Shown in pieces: positions 37,867 through 48,319 of a DNA stretch of 64,000 nt. Each line of letters begins with the position of its first letter. Position 1 is the stretch's first letter. The position numbers and the translations under genes are program-made. The stretch comes from Nonomuraea maritima (GTDB lineage Bacteria > Actinomycetota > Actinomycetes > Streptosporangiales > Streptosporangiaceae): the NCBI RefSeq assembly GCF_900100395.1, contig NZ_FNFB01000004.1, forward strand, positions 62,001 to 126,000, given 5' to 3'. The notes under the pieces are model-generated. The model saw only the letters and a program-made list of their open reading frames with translations. It was not told the origin of the DNA and did no database searches.

Positions 37867-39942
37867 GTGAGGCGTGCGCTCATCGTGCTGGCCGTTCTGG
37901 CCGGTCAGCTGCTCTTCGGGTACGGCCCCTTCACCGGCCCCGCCCGGGCGGACGACGCCTCCGGGCGGGTCGCGCTCATCGGCGTGCCCGCCCTGCACTG
38001 GAACGACCTCACTCCGTCCGACACGCCCCATCTGTGGCGGCTCGCCGCCGAGAGCGCGCTCGGGTCGCTGTCCGTACGCACGGTCGGCAACGTCACCTGC
38101 CCGTACGACGGCTGGCTGACCGTGTCGGCGGGCACCCGCTCGGCGTCCGGCTACCGGTGCGGCCGCCCGCCCGCCCCCGAGCCCCAGGGTGAGGGCGCGG
38201 TCATCCCCGGTTACCACTACCTCGCCGACGTGGCCGGGCAACGCTACGCCGGAACACTGGGCCAGACGCTCAAGGACGCCGGTCAGTGCTCGCTCGCGAT
38301 CGGGCCAGGCGCCGCGCTGGCGCTGGCCGACCGGCAGGGCGCGGTGCCGCACTACCGCGACTCCCCCGCCCGGGTCACCACCGCCGACCTTGAGCGCTGC
38401 CGCATGATCGCGATGGACGCCGACAGCCTCGTCGCCCCCTACCTGAGCGGCGACCAGCTGCCCACCGAACCCGACGCGCTCGCCCCTGCCGAGCGCCGCC
38501 AGGCGCTGCGCCAGGCCGACGCCCAGGCGGGCGCGCTGCTGTCGATGCTGCCCGCCGGCACGACGGTGCTGCTGGCCGGCGTCTCCGATCACGGCTCGGT
38601 GCCGCACCTGCGGGTGACCGCCCTGCGGCAACCCGGCGCCGCCGGTCACCTGCTCGGCGCCGCCTCCACCCGCCGCGAGGACATCTCGATCCTGCCCGAC
38701 CTGACCGCCACCGTGCTGACCGAGCTCGGCGTGCCCGTGCCCAGCACGGTCGTCGGCGTCCCGATGCAGGTGGGCGGCCCCGGCGCGACCGTCGACCGGC
38801 TGCGCCGCGCCGACGCCGGCGCCCAGACCATGCGTTCGGCGAAGGGCCAGTACTTCACCGCGCTCGCGGTCGTCCAGGTGCTGTTCTACGTCGGCGCGTT
38901 CCTGCTGCTGCGCCGGCGCCGCCACTGGCGCTGGCTGCGCATGGCGGCCGTGGCCGTGGCGGCGCTCCCCGTCACGTCGTTCCTGGTCAACCTGTTGCCG
39001 TGGAGCGATCACCTGGGCCTGTTCGGCGGCATGCTCGCCTGGTGGGCCGCGCTCACCGTGCTGGCGCTCGCCGGGCCGTGGCGGCGCAGGCCGCTCGGCC
39101 CGCTCGCCGTGGTCGCCGGCGTCACCGCGCTGACGCTCGCCGCCGACCTGCTCACCGGCACCACGCTGCAGCTCAACAGCTTCATGGGCTACAGCGCCGA
39201 GCAGGGGGCCCGCTACTTCGGCCTGGGCAACATCCCGTTCGCGCTGTTCGCCACCGGCACGCTGCTCAGCACCACGGTGATCGCCCACCGGTGGCCGGGC
39301 CGGGCCGGCGTGGCCGCGATCGTGGTGCTGGGGGCCATCGCGATGGCTCTCGGCGGCTCGGGGCTCGGCAGCGACTTCGGCGGCGTGATCGCGTTCGTTC
39401 CGGGCATCGCGGTGACGGCGCTGATCCTGTCGGGCAAGCGCGTCTCGCTGGTGAAGCTCGGCGCGTTCTGCGTGGCCGGCGGCGTGATCGTCATGGGCTT
39501 CGCCTGGTACAACTACCTGCAGCCCCCCGCCCAGCAGACCCACCTCGGCAGGTTCGTGGGGCAGATCCTGACCGGCGAGGCGTTCGACGTCATCTGGCGC
39601 AAGCTGCAGGCCATGCTCGGCACCCTGCTCAGCCCCAACCTGATGCCGATCGTGATCGTCGCCGTGGCGTTCCTCGTCTACGCGATCCTGCGGCCCGAGC
39701 AGGCGTCGGCGGGGGTGGTGCCGGCGGCGTTCGGCCACTCGCCTGCGCTGCGGGCCGGGCTCATCGGCACGCTCGTCAGCGGCGTGGTCGGGATGCTGGT
39801 GAACGACTCAGGCGCGGCCGTGCTGTCGATGGCGCTGGCGCTGGCCGTGCCGCTGCTGCTGGCCGCCGGCATCAGCGCGCTGGCGCTCGACCGCCCGTCA
39901 GTTCCAGGCGTTGGCGAGCAGCTGGCGGGTGTCACGCAGTAG
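37867..39942 (+). CDS. Alkaline-phosphatase-like multi-span membrane protein
   Basis: A 691-residue protein. A signal-like helix at the N-terminus is followed by an extracytoplasmic domain (about 25-320) with an alkaline-phosphatase-superfamily look: LIGVPALHWND, LLAGVSDHGSVPHLRV and a DISILPDLTATVLTELG segment. Then come about nine transmembrane segments (from about 340). The substrate is unknown; relatives are conserved membrane proteins in actinobacteria. GGAGG (37854-37858) supports the GTG at 37867 over an earlier ATG at 37831. The 3' end overlaps the convergent HIT gene by 45 nt. Confidence 0.8.
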   Translation: MRRALIVLAVLAGQLLFGYGPFTGPARADDASGRVALIGVPALHWNDLTPSDTPHLWRLAAESALGSLSVRTVGNVTCPYDGWLTVSAGTRSASGYRCGRPPAPEPQGEGAVIPGYHYLADVAGQRYAGTLGQTLKDAGQCSLAIGPGAALALADRQGAVPHYRDSPARVTTADLERCRMIAMDADSLVAPYLSGDQLPTEPDALAPAERRQALRQADAQAGALLSMLPAGTTVLLAGVSDHGSVPHLRVTALRQPGAAGHLLGAASTRREDISILPDLTATVLTELGVPVPSTVVGVPMQVGGPGATVDRLRRADAGAQTMRSAKGQYFTALAVVQVLFYVGAFLLLRRRRHWRWLRMAAVAVAALPVTSFLVNLLPWSDHLGLFGGMLAWWAALTVLALAGPWRRRPLGPLAVVAGVTALTLAADLLTGTTLQLNSFMGYSAEQGARYFGLGNIPFALFATGTLLSTTVIAHRWPGRAGVAAIVVLGAIAMALGGSGLGSDFGGVIAFVPGIAVTALILSGKRVSLVKLGAFCVAGGVIVMGFAWYNYLQPPAQQTHLGRFVGQILTGEAFDVIWRKLQAMLGTLLSPNLMPIVIVAVAFLVYAILRPEQASAGVVPAAFGHSPALRAGLIGTLVSGVVGMLVNDSGAAVLSMALALAVPLLLAAGISALALDRPSVPGVGEQLAGVTQ

Positions 39943-40428
39943 CTGCGGCAGCACCTTGGTCTGGGCGACCACCGGCATGAAGTTGGTGTCGCCGCCCCAC
40001 CGCGGCACGACGTGCTGGTGCAGGTGGGCGGCGATGCCGGCGCCCGCGACGTGGCCGAGGTTCATGCCGACGTTGAAGCCCTGCGCGCCGCTGGCCTTGC
40101 GCAGCGCGCGCAGCGACTTCTGGGTGAACTCCCCCAGCTCCGCCACCTCGCCCGCGTCGAGCTCGTCGTACTCGGACACGTGCCGGTAGGGCACCACCAT
40201 GAGGTGGCCCGAGTTGTACGGGTAAAGGTTGAGCACCGTGTAGACAGCCACGCCCCTCGCCACGACCAGGCCGTCCTCGTCGCTCATCGTCGGGATGACG
40301 TCGAACGGGCACCCGTCACCAGGGCCGTTGCCGGTCGGCTTGTTCTCGCCCTTGATGTAGGCCATGCGATGCGGGGTCCACAGACGCTGGAAGTTGTCAG
40401 GGGCCCCGGCCCCTGCCTGATCGTGCAT
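39898..40428 (-). CDS. HIT domain hydrolase (histidine triad)
   Basis: A 176-residue HIT protein. The triad HLHQHVV lies in the C-terminal half, preceded by MNLGHVAGAGIAA, and the N-terminus FQRLWTPHRMAYIKGENK is the actinobacterial subtype related to AP4A phosphorylase-like hydrolases. The frame opens earlier; ATG 40428 is chosen because TATGCT sits 7 nt upstream and homologous N-termini fit, although no Shine-Dalgarno sequence exists. The nucleotide substrate is unknown. The last 45 nt overlap the convergent membrane gene. Confidence 0.88.
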   Translation of the reverse strand: MHDQAGAGAPDNFQRLWTPHRMAYIKGENKPTGNGPGDGCPFDVIPTMSDEDGLVVARGVAVYTVLNLYPYNSGHLMVVPYRHVSEYDELDAGEVAELGEFTQKSLRALRKASGAQGFNVGMNLGHVAGAGIAAHLHQHVVPRWGGDTNFMPVVAQTKVLPQLLRDTRQLLANAWN

Positions 40429-40435
40429 AACTAGC

Positions 40436-40441
40436 AGCATA
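40436..40441 (-). promoter_or_regulatory. Putative -10 element for leaderless HIT gene
   Basis: TATGCT on the minus strand ends 7 nt before the ATG at 40428, where no ribosome site is visible. Confidence 0.4.
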
Positions 40442-40506
40442 TTGCCACGGACAAACGGGGTGCCCGTCCGGCACAATCCTGATCACCCGTCGACAGGAGA
40501 CCCCCC

Positions 40507-41034
40507 ATGACCGAGACCGTCACCGACCACCCCACCGAGCAGCCCGACTTCGATCCGGAGCACGCCGCCGGGCAGCCCGACGGCGACGGGTCGCCCTCGT
40601 ACATCGAGGCGCCCGACTCCGACTCGGCGGTGAAGGGCCGCATCAAGGTGGCCGACGAGGTGGTCGAGAAGGTCGCCGCCCTCGCCACGCTGGAGGTGGA
40701 GGGCGTCGCCGACATGGGCGGCGACCTCGCGCGGGCGTACGAGGCCGTACGCGACCGCATCGGCTACGGGTCGCGCCGCGCCACCCAGGGCGTCACCGCG
40801 CGGATCCACGACCGGGAGGTGGCCGTCAGCCTGGTGATCGTGGTCGAGTACGGCCACGTCGTCATGGACGTCGCCTCGGAGGTCAAGGACAACGTGGCCA
40901 AGAACGTGAGCCGGATGCTCGGCATGCGCGTCAGCGAGGTCAACGTGACGGTGGACGATGTCCGCCTCCCCGGCGACCCCGGCCCGTCCCGCCGCGACAC
41001 CACCCCGGACGACCCGGCCCTCTCGACCACCTGA
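40507..41034 (+). CDS. Asp23/Gls24 family envelope stress protein
   Basis: A 175-residue protein with an acidic N-terminus and an Asp23 domain (about 40-155). The segments IKVADEVVEKVAALATLEVEG, VAVSLVIVVEYGHVVMDVA and VNVTVDDVRLP are typical. Asp23 proteins are linked to cell-envelope homeostasis in Gram-positives. AGGAGA precedes the ATG. It stands alone, divergent from the HIT gene. Confidence 0.88.
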   Translation: MTETVTDHPTEQPDFDPEHAAGQPDGDGSPSYIEAPDSDSAVKGRIKVADEVVEKVAALATLEVEGVADMGGDLARAYEAVRDRIGYGSRRATQGVTARIHDREVAVSLVIVVEYGHVVMDVASEVKDNVAKNVSRMLGMRVSEVNVTVDDVRLPGDPGPSRRDTTPDDPALSTT

Positions 41035-41185
41035 CCCCACGCCCTCGGCAGGCGCGGCCCCTGCCCGTCGCGGGCAGGATCTGTCCCGGCCGGCCGAGCA
41101 TGACCTGTCCCGGCCGGCATGGGCGTCCAGTGCGGAAGGCCCCCTGCCCCGCCCGGCGCGGGCGGCACCCGCTGTCACGTTCCGC

Positions 41186-41206
41186 GCCCACCTCGGCGAG
41201 GTGGGC
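41186..41206 (+). other. Short hairpin in Asp23-thrS spacer
   Basis: A 9-bp stem (41186-41194 and 41198-41206) with a 3-nt loop. It may terminate Asp23 transcription although it is 150 nt away. The 14-nt string CTGTCCCGGCCGGC also occurs twice nearby (about 41081 and 41105). Confidence 0.4.
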
Positions 41207-41256
41207 ATGCGGGGTCGCCTCGGTGAGGCGGGCGCGTCAGCCCCGCCCCGTAAAAA

Positions 41257-41294
41257 GACGCGGCGGGGCTGCCTGGTGGCGGCCCCGCCGCGTC
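41257..41294 (-). terminator. Rho-independent terminator after thrS
   Basis: A 13-bp perfect stem (41257-41269 and 41282-41294) with a 12-nt loop lies 28 nt past the thrS stop. On the minus strand it is followed by TTTTTA. Confidence 0.88.
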
Positions 41295-41321
41295 AGAGCG
41301 CTGTGCGGTGCTGGGAACCCG

Positions 41322-43286
41322 TCAGACCTGGGTGCGGTGCGTGACGGCGTCGACGATCTCGGCGATCGCGTCGTCGATCGGGACGCCGTTCTTCTGCTCA
41401 CCGTTGCGGTAGCGGAACGACACCGCACCGTTGGCGATGTCGTCGTCGCCCGCGAGCAGCATGAACGGCACCTTCGCCTTCTGCGCGTTGCGGATCTTCT
41501 TCTGCATGCGGTCGTCGGAGTCGTCGACCTCGATGCGGATGCCGCGCTCACGGAGCCGCTTGGCGACGTCGTGCAGGTAGGGCGCGTGGGCGTCGGCGAT
41601 CGGGATGCCGGCCACCTGCACCGGGGCCAGCCAGGGCGGGAAGGCGCCCGCGTAGTGCTCGGTGAGCACGCCGAGGAAGCGCTCGACCGACCCGAACAGC
41701 GCCCGGTGGATCATGACGGGCGTCTGCCGGCTGCCGTCGGCCGCCTGGTACTCGAGCCCGAACCGCTTCGGCTGGTTGAGGTCGAGCTGGATGGTGGACA
41801 GCTGCCAGGTGCGGCCGATCGCGTCCTTCGCCTGGACCGAGATCTTCGGGCCGTAGAAGGCGGCGCCGCCCGGGTCGTCGACCAGGGTGAGGCCCGACTC
41901 GGTGGCCACGTGGCGCAGCGCCTCGGTGGCCTCCTCCCACTCGGACGGCTCACCGATGAACTTCTCGGAGTCGTCGCGGGTGGACAGCTCGAGGTAGAAG
42001 TCGTTGAGGCCGAAGTCGCGCAGCACGCTGAGCACGAACCGCAGCAGCGACTTGATCTCGTCGGCCATCTGCTCGCGGGTGGTGTAGATGTGCGCGTCGT
42101 CCTGCGTCATGCCGCGCACGCGGGTCAGGCCGTGCACGACGCCCGACTTCTCGTAGCGGTAGACCGAGCCGAACTCGCACAGCCGCAGCGGCAGCTCGCG
42201 GTAGGACCGCCCGCGCGCCCGGTAGATCAGGTTGTGCATCGGGCAGTTCATCGGCTTGACGCGGTATTCGGTGCCGTCGAGCTCGAAGGCCGGGAACATG
42301 TCGTCGGCGTACCACGGCAGGTGGCCCGAGGTCTCGAACAGCGACGACTTGGTGAGGTGCGGGGTGTTGACGAACTCGTAGCCCGCCTCGGCCTGGCGGC
42401 GGCGCATGTAGTCTTCCATCTCCTTGCGGATGATGCCGCCCTTGGGATGGAAGATGGGCAGGCCGCTGCCCAGCTCGGCCGGGAAGCTGAACAGGTCGAG
42501 CTCGGCGCCCAGCTTGCGGTGGTCGCGCTTCTCGGCCTCCTCCAGCAGGTGGAGGTATTCGTCCTGCTTCTCGCGAGACTCCCAGGCGGTGCCGTAGACG
42601 CGCTGCAGCTGCGGGTTCTTCTCGCTGCCGCGCCAGTAGGCGCCGCCGGAGCGCATGAGCTTGAACGCCGGGATCGAGCGGGTGGACGGCACGTGCGGCC
42701 CGCGGCACAGGTCTTTCCAGCGCAGCTCGCCCGACTTGGCGTCGAGGTTGTCGTAGATGGTGAGCTGACCCGCGCCCACCTCGACGGACTCCTCGTCGGC
42801 CGCCCCGCCCTTGAGCCCGATCAGCTCCAGCTTGTACGGCTCGGCGGCGAGCTCCTCACGCGCCTGGTCGTCGCTGACGGCCCGGCGGGAGAACAGCTGG
42901 CCCTGCTTGACGATCTCGCGCATGCGCTTCTCGATGCGCTTGAGGTCGTCGGGCTGGAACGCCCGCTCGACGTCGAAGTCGTAGTAGAACCCGTTCTCGA
43001 CGGGCGGGCCGATGCCCAGCTTGGCCTCGGGGAACAGCTCCTGCACCGCCTGTGCCATGACGTGGGCGGTGGAGTGGCGGACGATCGCCCGGCCCTCGTC
43101 GCTGGAGATGTCGATCGGCTCGACCACGTCGCCGTCGGCCAGCGGGCAGGACAGGTCACGCAGCTCACCGTTGACCCTGGCCGCGATGACGGTGCGGCCG
43201 TCGGCCTCCAGCGCCTCGCCGGCCGTCGTGCCGGCCGCGACCACACGCTCGGCTCCGGCGAGGGTGATGCGTAGCTCGGCTGACAC
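41322..43286 (-). CDS. thrS: Threonine-tRNA ligase
   Basis: A 654-residue class II synthetase. It has an N-terminal TGS domain, an editing domain with [16 protein letters not shown] (HxxxH), a catalytic core with [12 protein letters not shown] (zinc-binding Cys and His) and motif 2 [16 protein letters not shown], and a C-terminal anticodon-binding domain. The GTG at 43286 has AAGGGAG 6 nt upstream and is preferred to the open frame start at 43322. No T-box leader was recognised. Confidence 0.97.
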   Translation of the reverse strand: MSAELRITLAGAERVVAAGTTAGEALEADGRTVIAARVNGELRDLSCPLADGDVVEPIDISSDEGRAIVRHSTAHVMAQAVQELFPEAKLGIGPPVENGFYYDFDVERAFQPDDLKRIEKRMREIVKQGQLFSRRAVSDDQAREELAAEPYKLELIGLKGGAADEESVEVGAGQLTIYDNLDAKSGELRWKDLCRGPHVPSTRSIPAFKLMRSGGAYWRGSEKNPQLQRVYGTAWESREKQDEYLHLLEEAEKRDHRKLGAELDLFSFPAELGSGLPIFHPKGGIIRKEMEDYMRRRQAEAGYEFVNTPHLTKSSLFETSGHLPWYADDMFPAFELDGTEYRVKPMNCPMHNLIYRARGRSYRELPLRLCEFGSVYRYEKSGVVHGLTRVRGMTQDDAHIYTTREQMADEIKSLLRFVLSVLRDFGLNDFYLELSTRDDSEKFIGEPSEWEEATEALRHVATESGLTLVDDPGGAAFYGPKISVQAKDAIGRTWQLSTIQLDLNQPKRFGLEYQAADGSRQTPVMIHRALFGSVERFLGVLTEHYAGAFPPWLAPVQVAGIPIADAHAPYLHDVAKRLRERGIRIEVDDSDDRMQKKIRNAQKAKVPFMLLAGDDDIANGAVSFRYRNGEQKNGVPIDDAIAEIVDAVTHRTQV

Positions 43287-43352
43287 GGTGTCTCCCTTGG
43301 GATCGCCCTCGGTGCCCGGCACCGAGGCTGATACGAATGGTGAACACCGATG

Positions 43353-43958
43353 CTATCGCGGGCGAAACCCCAGCCTTGTCAGCTCCTTGCGGCTTCCGTG
43401 GAACACGTTGCGGTCGATGGGCCGGTGGTCGTACTGATGGATGGTCCAGTCACGCCAGGGGCGCGGCACGTCGGGCCTGCCACGCGGGGTCGCCGGGCTG
43501 GCGATCCACAGCGGGTATTCCGACAGCCCGCCGCAGTGTCCGTCCTGCGCGAACGTGTGGAAGGTGTAGATGAACGGCCGCACGCCGGTGTGCCGCTCGA
43601 CGTAGCGGCACCACCGGCGCGCGTAGCGGGCGACGCGCTCGGCGCGCAGGCCGTCGTTGGTCTCCAGATCGAGGGCGATCAGGTCGCCGCGGCGCAGGCC
43701 GCCGGCCGACCTGATCGCGCCCAGGAAGTGGCGTGCCTGCTCGTACGGGTCGCCCTTGGGCCGGGCGAAGTGGTACGCGCCGCAGACGATCCAGCTTTCC
43801 CGCATGCCGTTCCAGTTGCGGCCGAACCACTTGTCGGTCCAGTCGCCTCCTTCGGTCGCCTTGGCGAAGGCAAAGGAGACTCCCCGCTCGGCGTGACCGG
43901 CCCAGTTGACCGTGCCCTGCCAGTTGGACACGTCGATCCCGTGCAGCAGACCCTTCAT
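43353..43958 (-). CDS. GH25 family lysozyme-like glycoside hydrolase
   Basis: A 201-residue protein of the GH25 (Chalaropsis lysozyme/Cpl-1) family. HGIDVSNWQGTVNW at the N-terminus carries the first catalytic Asp, and LIALDLETNDG carries the acidic pair of the DxE motif; CGAYHFARP and WTIHQYD also fit. GH25 enzymes cleave peptidoglycan, yet there is no signal peptide: the domain starts at residue 7. It may be intracellular, lysin-like or exported differently. No Shine-Dalgarno sequence is obvious. Confidence 0.85.
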   Translation of the reverse strand: MKGLLHGIDVSNWQGTVNWAGHAERGVSFAFAKATEGGDWTDKWFGRNWNGMRESWIVCGAYHFARPKGDPYEQARHFLGAIRSAGGLRRGDLIALDLETNDGLRAERVARYARRWCRYVERHTGVRPFIYTFHTFAQDGHCGGLSEYPLWIASPATPRGRPDVPRPWRDWTIHQYDHRPIDRNVFHGSRKELTRLGFRPR

Positions 43959-43988
43959 CTTGCCGGAGTTTATTGAGACGTCTCCTGA

Positions 43989-44888
43989 TCAGCCCTTCGC
44001 CGCGCCGATCAGGACGGTTCGCGTACGTTCCCTGTTGGCGAACGGGGACGCGACGAAGTCGGTGACCCCTGCCTGGCGCAGTTCCTCCAGCTTGGCCAGC
44101 ACGGTGTCCTCGTCGCCGACGATCGCCACGTCGCCCGGGGTGGCGGCGCCCTCGCGGTCGAGCATCGCCCGGTAGGACGGCAGCTGCCCGTACACGGAGA
44201 AGATCCGGTTGGCGCGCTCGACGGCGCCGGCGGGGTCGTCGGTGACGCAGACGGGCAGCGCGCAGACGATCCGCGGCTCGGCGCGGCCGGCCTCGGCCGC
44301 GGCGGCCCTGATCGTCGGGGCGATGTGCTCGGCGACGGTCTTCGGCCCGGTCATCCACAGGACCGTGCCGTCGGCCACGGTGCCGGCGAGCTTGAGCATC
44401 CGCGGGCCGAGCGCGGCCACCAGCACGGGGAGGCCGGCGCCCGGCGTGCCGAGCCGGATGTCGGCCTTGAGCGTCTCGCCCGTGTAGGAGACCTGTTCGC
44501 CCCTGGTGGCCGGGATGAGGATGTCGAGGTACTCCTTCATGTGCCGGCCAGGGCGCTCGAAGCTGTAGCCGAACATGTTCTCGATGACGACCTTGTGCGA
44601 CAGCCCGACGCCCAGCGTGAACCGGCCGCCGAGCGCGGCGTTGGCGGTCATGGCCTGCTGGGCGAGCGCGGCAGGGTGGCGCGGGTAGGTCGGCACCACG
44701 GCGGTGCCGAGCTCGATGGGCGGCGCCTGGGCGCCCGCCGCGGCCAGGGCGGTGATGGCGTCGAGGCCGAAGATGTTGGACAGCCAGGCCGAGCTGAAGC
44801 CGTTCTCCGCCGCCTGGGCGATCTGGTCGCGGAGCTCGCCGATGGGGTCGTCGCCCTGGGGCTCGCTGAGCAGGTATCCGTAGCGCAT
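43989..44888 (-). CDS. LLM-class F420-dependent oxidoreductase
   Basis: A 299-residue TIM-barrel protein of the luciferase-like monooxygenase superfamily, F420 subgroup. IELGTAVVPTYPRHPAALAQQA, LGGRFTLGVGLSH and PVLVAALGPRMLKLAG are typical. The cofactor is inferred from subfamily resemblance; the substrate is unknown. ATG 44888 is chosen because the extended frame has no homology. No ribosome site is visible, while TAGAGT lies 8 nt upstream and AGAACTCTATTCT forms a small palindrome there. It is divergent from pgm. Confidence 0.88.
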   Translation of the reverse strand: MRYGYLLSEPQGDDPIGELRDQIAQAAENGFSSAWLSNIFGLDAITALAAAGAQAPPIELGTAVVPTYPRHPAALAQQAMTANAALGGRFTLGVGLSHKVVIENMFGYSFERPGRHMKEYLDILIPATRGEQVSYTGETLKADIRLGTPGAGLPVLVAALGPRMLKLAGTVADGTVLWMTGPKTVAEHIAPTIRAAAAEAGRAEPRIVCALPVCVTDDPAGAVERANRIFSVYGQLPSYRAMLDREGAATPGDVAIVGDEDTVLAKLEELRQAGVTDFVASPFANRERTRTVLIGAAKG

Positions 44889-45001
44889 GAAACAGAACTC
44901 TATTCTGGTAACGGCGGCGAATCCATCCCGCCGCCCCCACGGACCATGCCCGCGGCGGGCGGGGACGTGGCCGTGGCCGGGTGATTTGTAAAGTGACCTA
45001 C

Positions 45002-46633
<1,632 letters not shown>

Positions 46634-46637
46634 CCCG

Positions 46638-46665
46638 GGCCGCCCCTGGCCCATCCTGGGCGGCC
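46638..46665 (+). terminator. Hairpin after pgm
   Basis: GGCCGCCC and GGGCGGCC arms with a 12-nt loop lie 4 nt after the pgm stop. No T-tract follows. Confidence 0.6.
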
Positions 46666-46705
46666 GAGCGGATGGCGGGAAAGCGCCTTCCACGGGCCGC
46701 CACGT

Positions 46706-46723
46706 TTGGACTTGCGGGTCCAA
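46706..46723. promoter_or_regulatory. Inverted repeat upstream of the frameshifted SDR gene
   Basis: TTGGAC and GTCCAA, a perfect 6-bp inverted repeat with a 6-nt spacer, lies about 110 nt before the SDR start. It resembles a regulator-binding site; no regulator gene is adjacent. Confidence 0.4.
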
Positions 46724-46834
46724 TTTTGCCGCTGCAGAGTGGGGTTCGCCCTGGCAGTCCAGGGCTCCCGCCCAGGTCGGAGGTGGTTCGCCCCTGCGCG
46801 GGAACACGGGGAGAACCATGGAACGGAGTGGACC

Positions 46835-47598
46835 ATGTCCATGCGTCTTGAGGGCAGGACCGCCCTCGTCACCGGATCGACCAGCAACATCGGGCGCGCG
46901 ATCGCCGAGGCGTTCGCCGCCGAGGGGGCGCACGTCGTCGTCTCGGGGCGCAGCGCCGAACGCGGCACGGAGGTCGTCGACGGGATCCGCGCGCGCGGCG
47001 GGCGCGCCGACTTCGTGCGGGCCGACCTCGACGGCAGCGCCGCCGCCTCGCGGCAGCTCGCCCAGGAGGCGGCGCAGGTCCTCGGTGGCCGGATCGACGT
47101 GCTGGTCAACAACGCGGGGATCTACCCCGGCGACGCCACGGCGGCCACCGACGAGCCCACCTTCGACCTGGTGTACGCCGTCAACGTCAAGGCCCCGTTC
47201 TTCCTCACCGCGGCGGTCGCGCCCGCCATGGCGGAGGCCGGCGGCGGAGCGATCATCAACCTGGGCTCCTGGGTCGCGCGCCTCGGCATTCCGGTCGGCG
47301 CCCTCTACAGCTCCACGAAAGGCGCCATGGAGACCCTGACCCGGGCCTGGGCGCGGAGTTCGGGCCGCGGGGCGTGCGGGTGAACGCGATCTCGCCGGGC
47401 GTCGTGCTGGAACCGGCTCCCGGAGAGGCCCACCCCGCCGAGGTGATGATGAACGGCACCCCCGCCGGACGGTTGGGAACCCCGGACGCCATCGCCAATG
47501 CCGCCGTCTACCTGGCCGGTGACGAGTCGGCCTTCGTGCACGGCATCGTGCTCGACGTGGACGGCGGGCGCACCACCGCCGCCGTCATCGCGGCCTGA
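46835..47598 (+). pseudogene. SDR-family oxidoreductase broken by a single frameshift
   Basis: The first frame begins at ATG 46835 (GGAG 6 nt upstream) and encodes an SDR Rossmann fold: VTGSTSNIGRAIA cofactor loop, NNAG, and the catalytic YSSTK. After TRAWA the frame goes wrong and stops at 47383. The expected EFGPRGVRVNAISPG continues one base out of frame and runs to 47598 through the normal C-terminus (GRLGTPDAIANAAVYLA). One base appears missing within 47351-47355. All other family features are intact, so it is a recent mutation or a sequencing error. Confidence 0.85.
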
Positions 47599-47605
47599 CG
47601 CGCCG

Positions 47606-48298
47606 TCACCGGCGCAACTGCGGGGGCGCTTCCGCGGGGACGCCCGTACGGCCGAGGTCGGCGCGGCGGCCGGCGGCGGCGCCGTCGCGGTAGCCCGTAC
47701 CGCTCGTCGTGGGGACGCTGCGGCGGATCTTCGGGTAGCGGGCGGCCACCGCACGGTCGACCTCGGCCCGGCGGTCGGCGAGGACCAGCTCGGCGCCCGT
47801 GCCCGCGGCCTCGGCCGCGGCGCGCGACTCCGCCGCGCCGAGCAGCCGGTACACCTCGTCGGTGAACCCCAGCAGCCACGACCTGCGGTACGCCCGCACG
47901 GCCGTGACGCCCTCGGGCGGCCGGGCTCTGGCCAGGCCGGAGGCCATCTGCAGCAGCAGCGACGTGGCCAGCAGCTCGGCCCGTTCGAGGTCGGCGGCGA
48001 AGCCGAACACGTGCACCCGCTGCCCGTCGTCGCCGCGCCCGAGCAGCAGCGGACGGCAGCGCACCGCCTGGGCCACCAGGCTGACCAGGCGGGCCTTCTC
48101 CCTGGCCCACGGCCCAGGCACGGTGACGACACGGTCGCTGGGCGTCTGGCGGGTGCCCGCCGGGGGCAGCGCGTCGATGCCGTACTTGGCCATCAGGGCC
48201 GAGGCCGCCGCCATGAACGTGGCGCGCTCGTGCTCGTTGTCGGTGCGTTCGGCCTTGGCGAGCAGCTTCCTGACGCGTTCGAGCGTGCGCTCCCGCAA
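47606..48298 (-). CDS. DUF2786 domain-containing protein
   Basis: A 230-residue protein whose N-terminus (ERVRKLLAKAERTDNEHERA and LMAKYGIDALP) is the DUF2786 module, often found in actinobacterial genomes, plasmids and phages. The middle contains a helical region with ALLATSLLLQ-type repeats, and the C-terminus is basic and disordered-looking. The function is unknown. It lies 22 nt after the membrane/HTH gene and converges on the broken SDR gene with a 7-nt gap. Confidence 0.75.
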   Translation of the reverse strand: MRERTLERVRKLLAKAERTDNEHERATFMAAASALMAKYGIDALPPAGTRQTPSDRVVTVPGPWAREKARLVSLVAQAVRCRPLLLGRGDDGQRVHVFGFAADLERAELLATSLLLQMASGLARARPPEGVTAVRAYRRSWLLGFTDEVYRLLGAAESRAAAEAAGTGAELVLADRRAEVDRAVAARYPKIRRSVPTTSGTGYRDGAAAGRRADLGRTGVPAEAPPQLRR

Positions 48299-48319
48299 GC
48301 GTGCTCCTCCAGGACGTGC

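Noticed and set aside
41081-41118. Two 14-nt CTGTCCCGGCCGGC copies as an operator pair
   Set aside because: They are far from any start codon, lying downstream of Asp23 and downstream of thrS, and are explained by GC-rich drift.
43287-43352. T-box or riboswitch leader for thrS
   Set aside because: The spacer is only 66 nt and holds no T-box sequence or stem series. aspS and hisS leaders were also checked without success.
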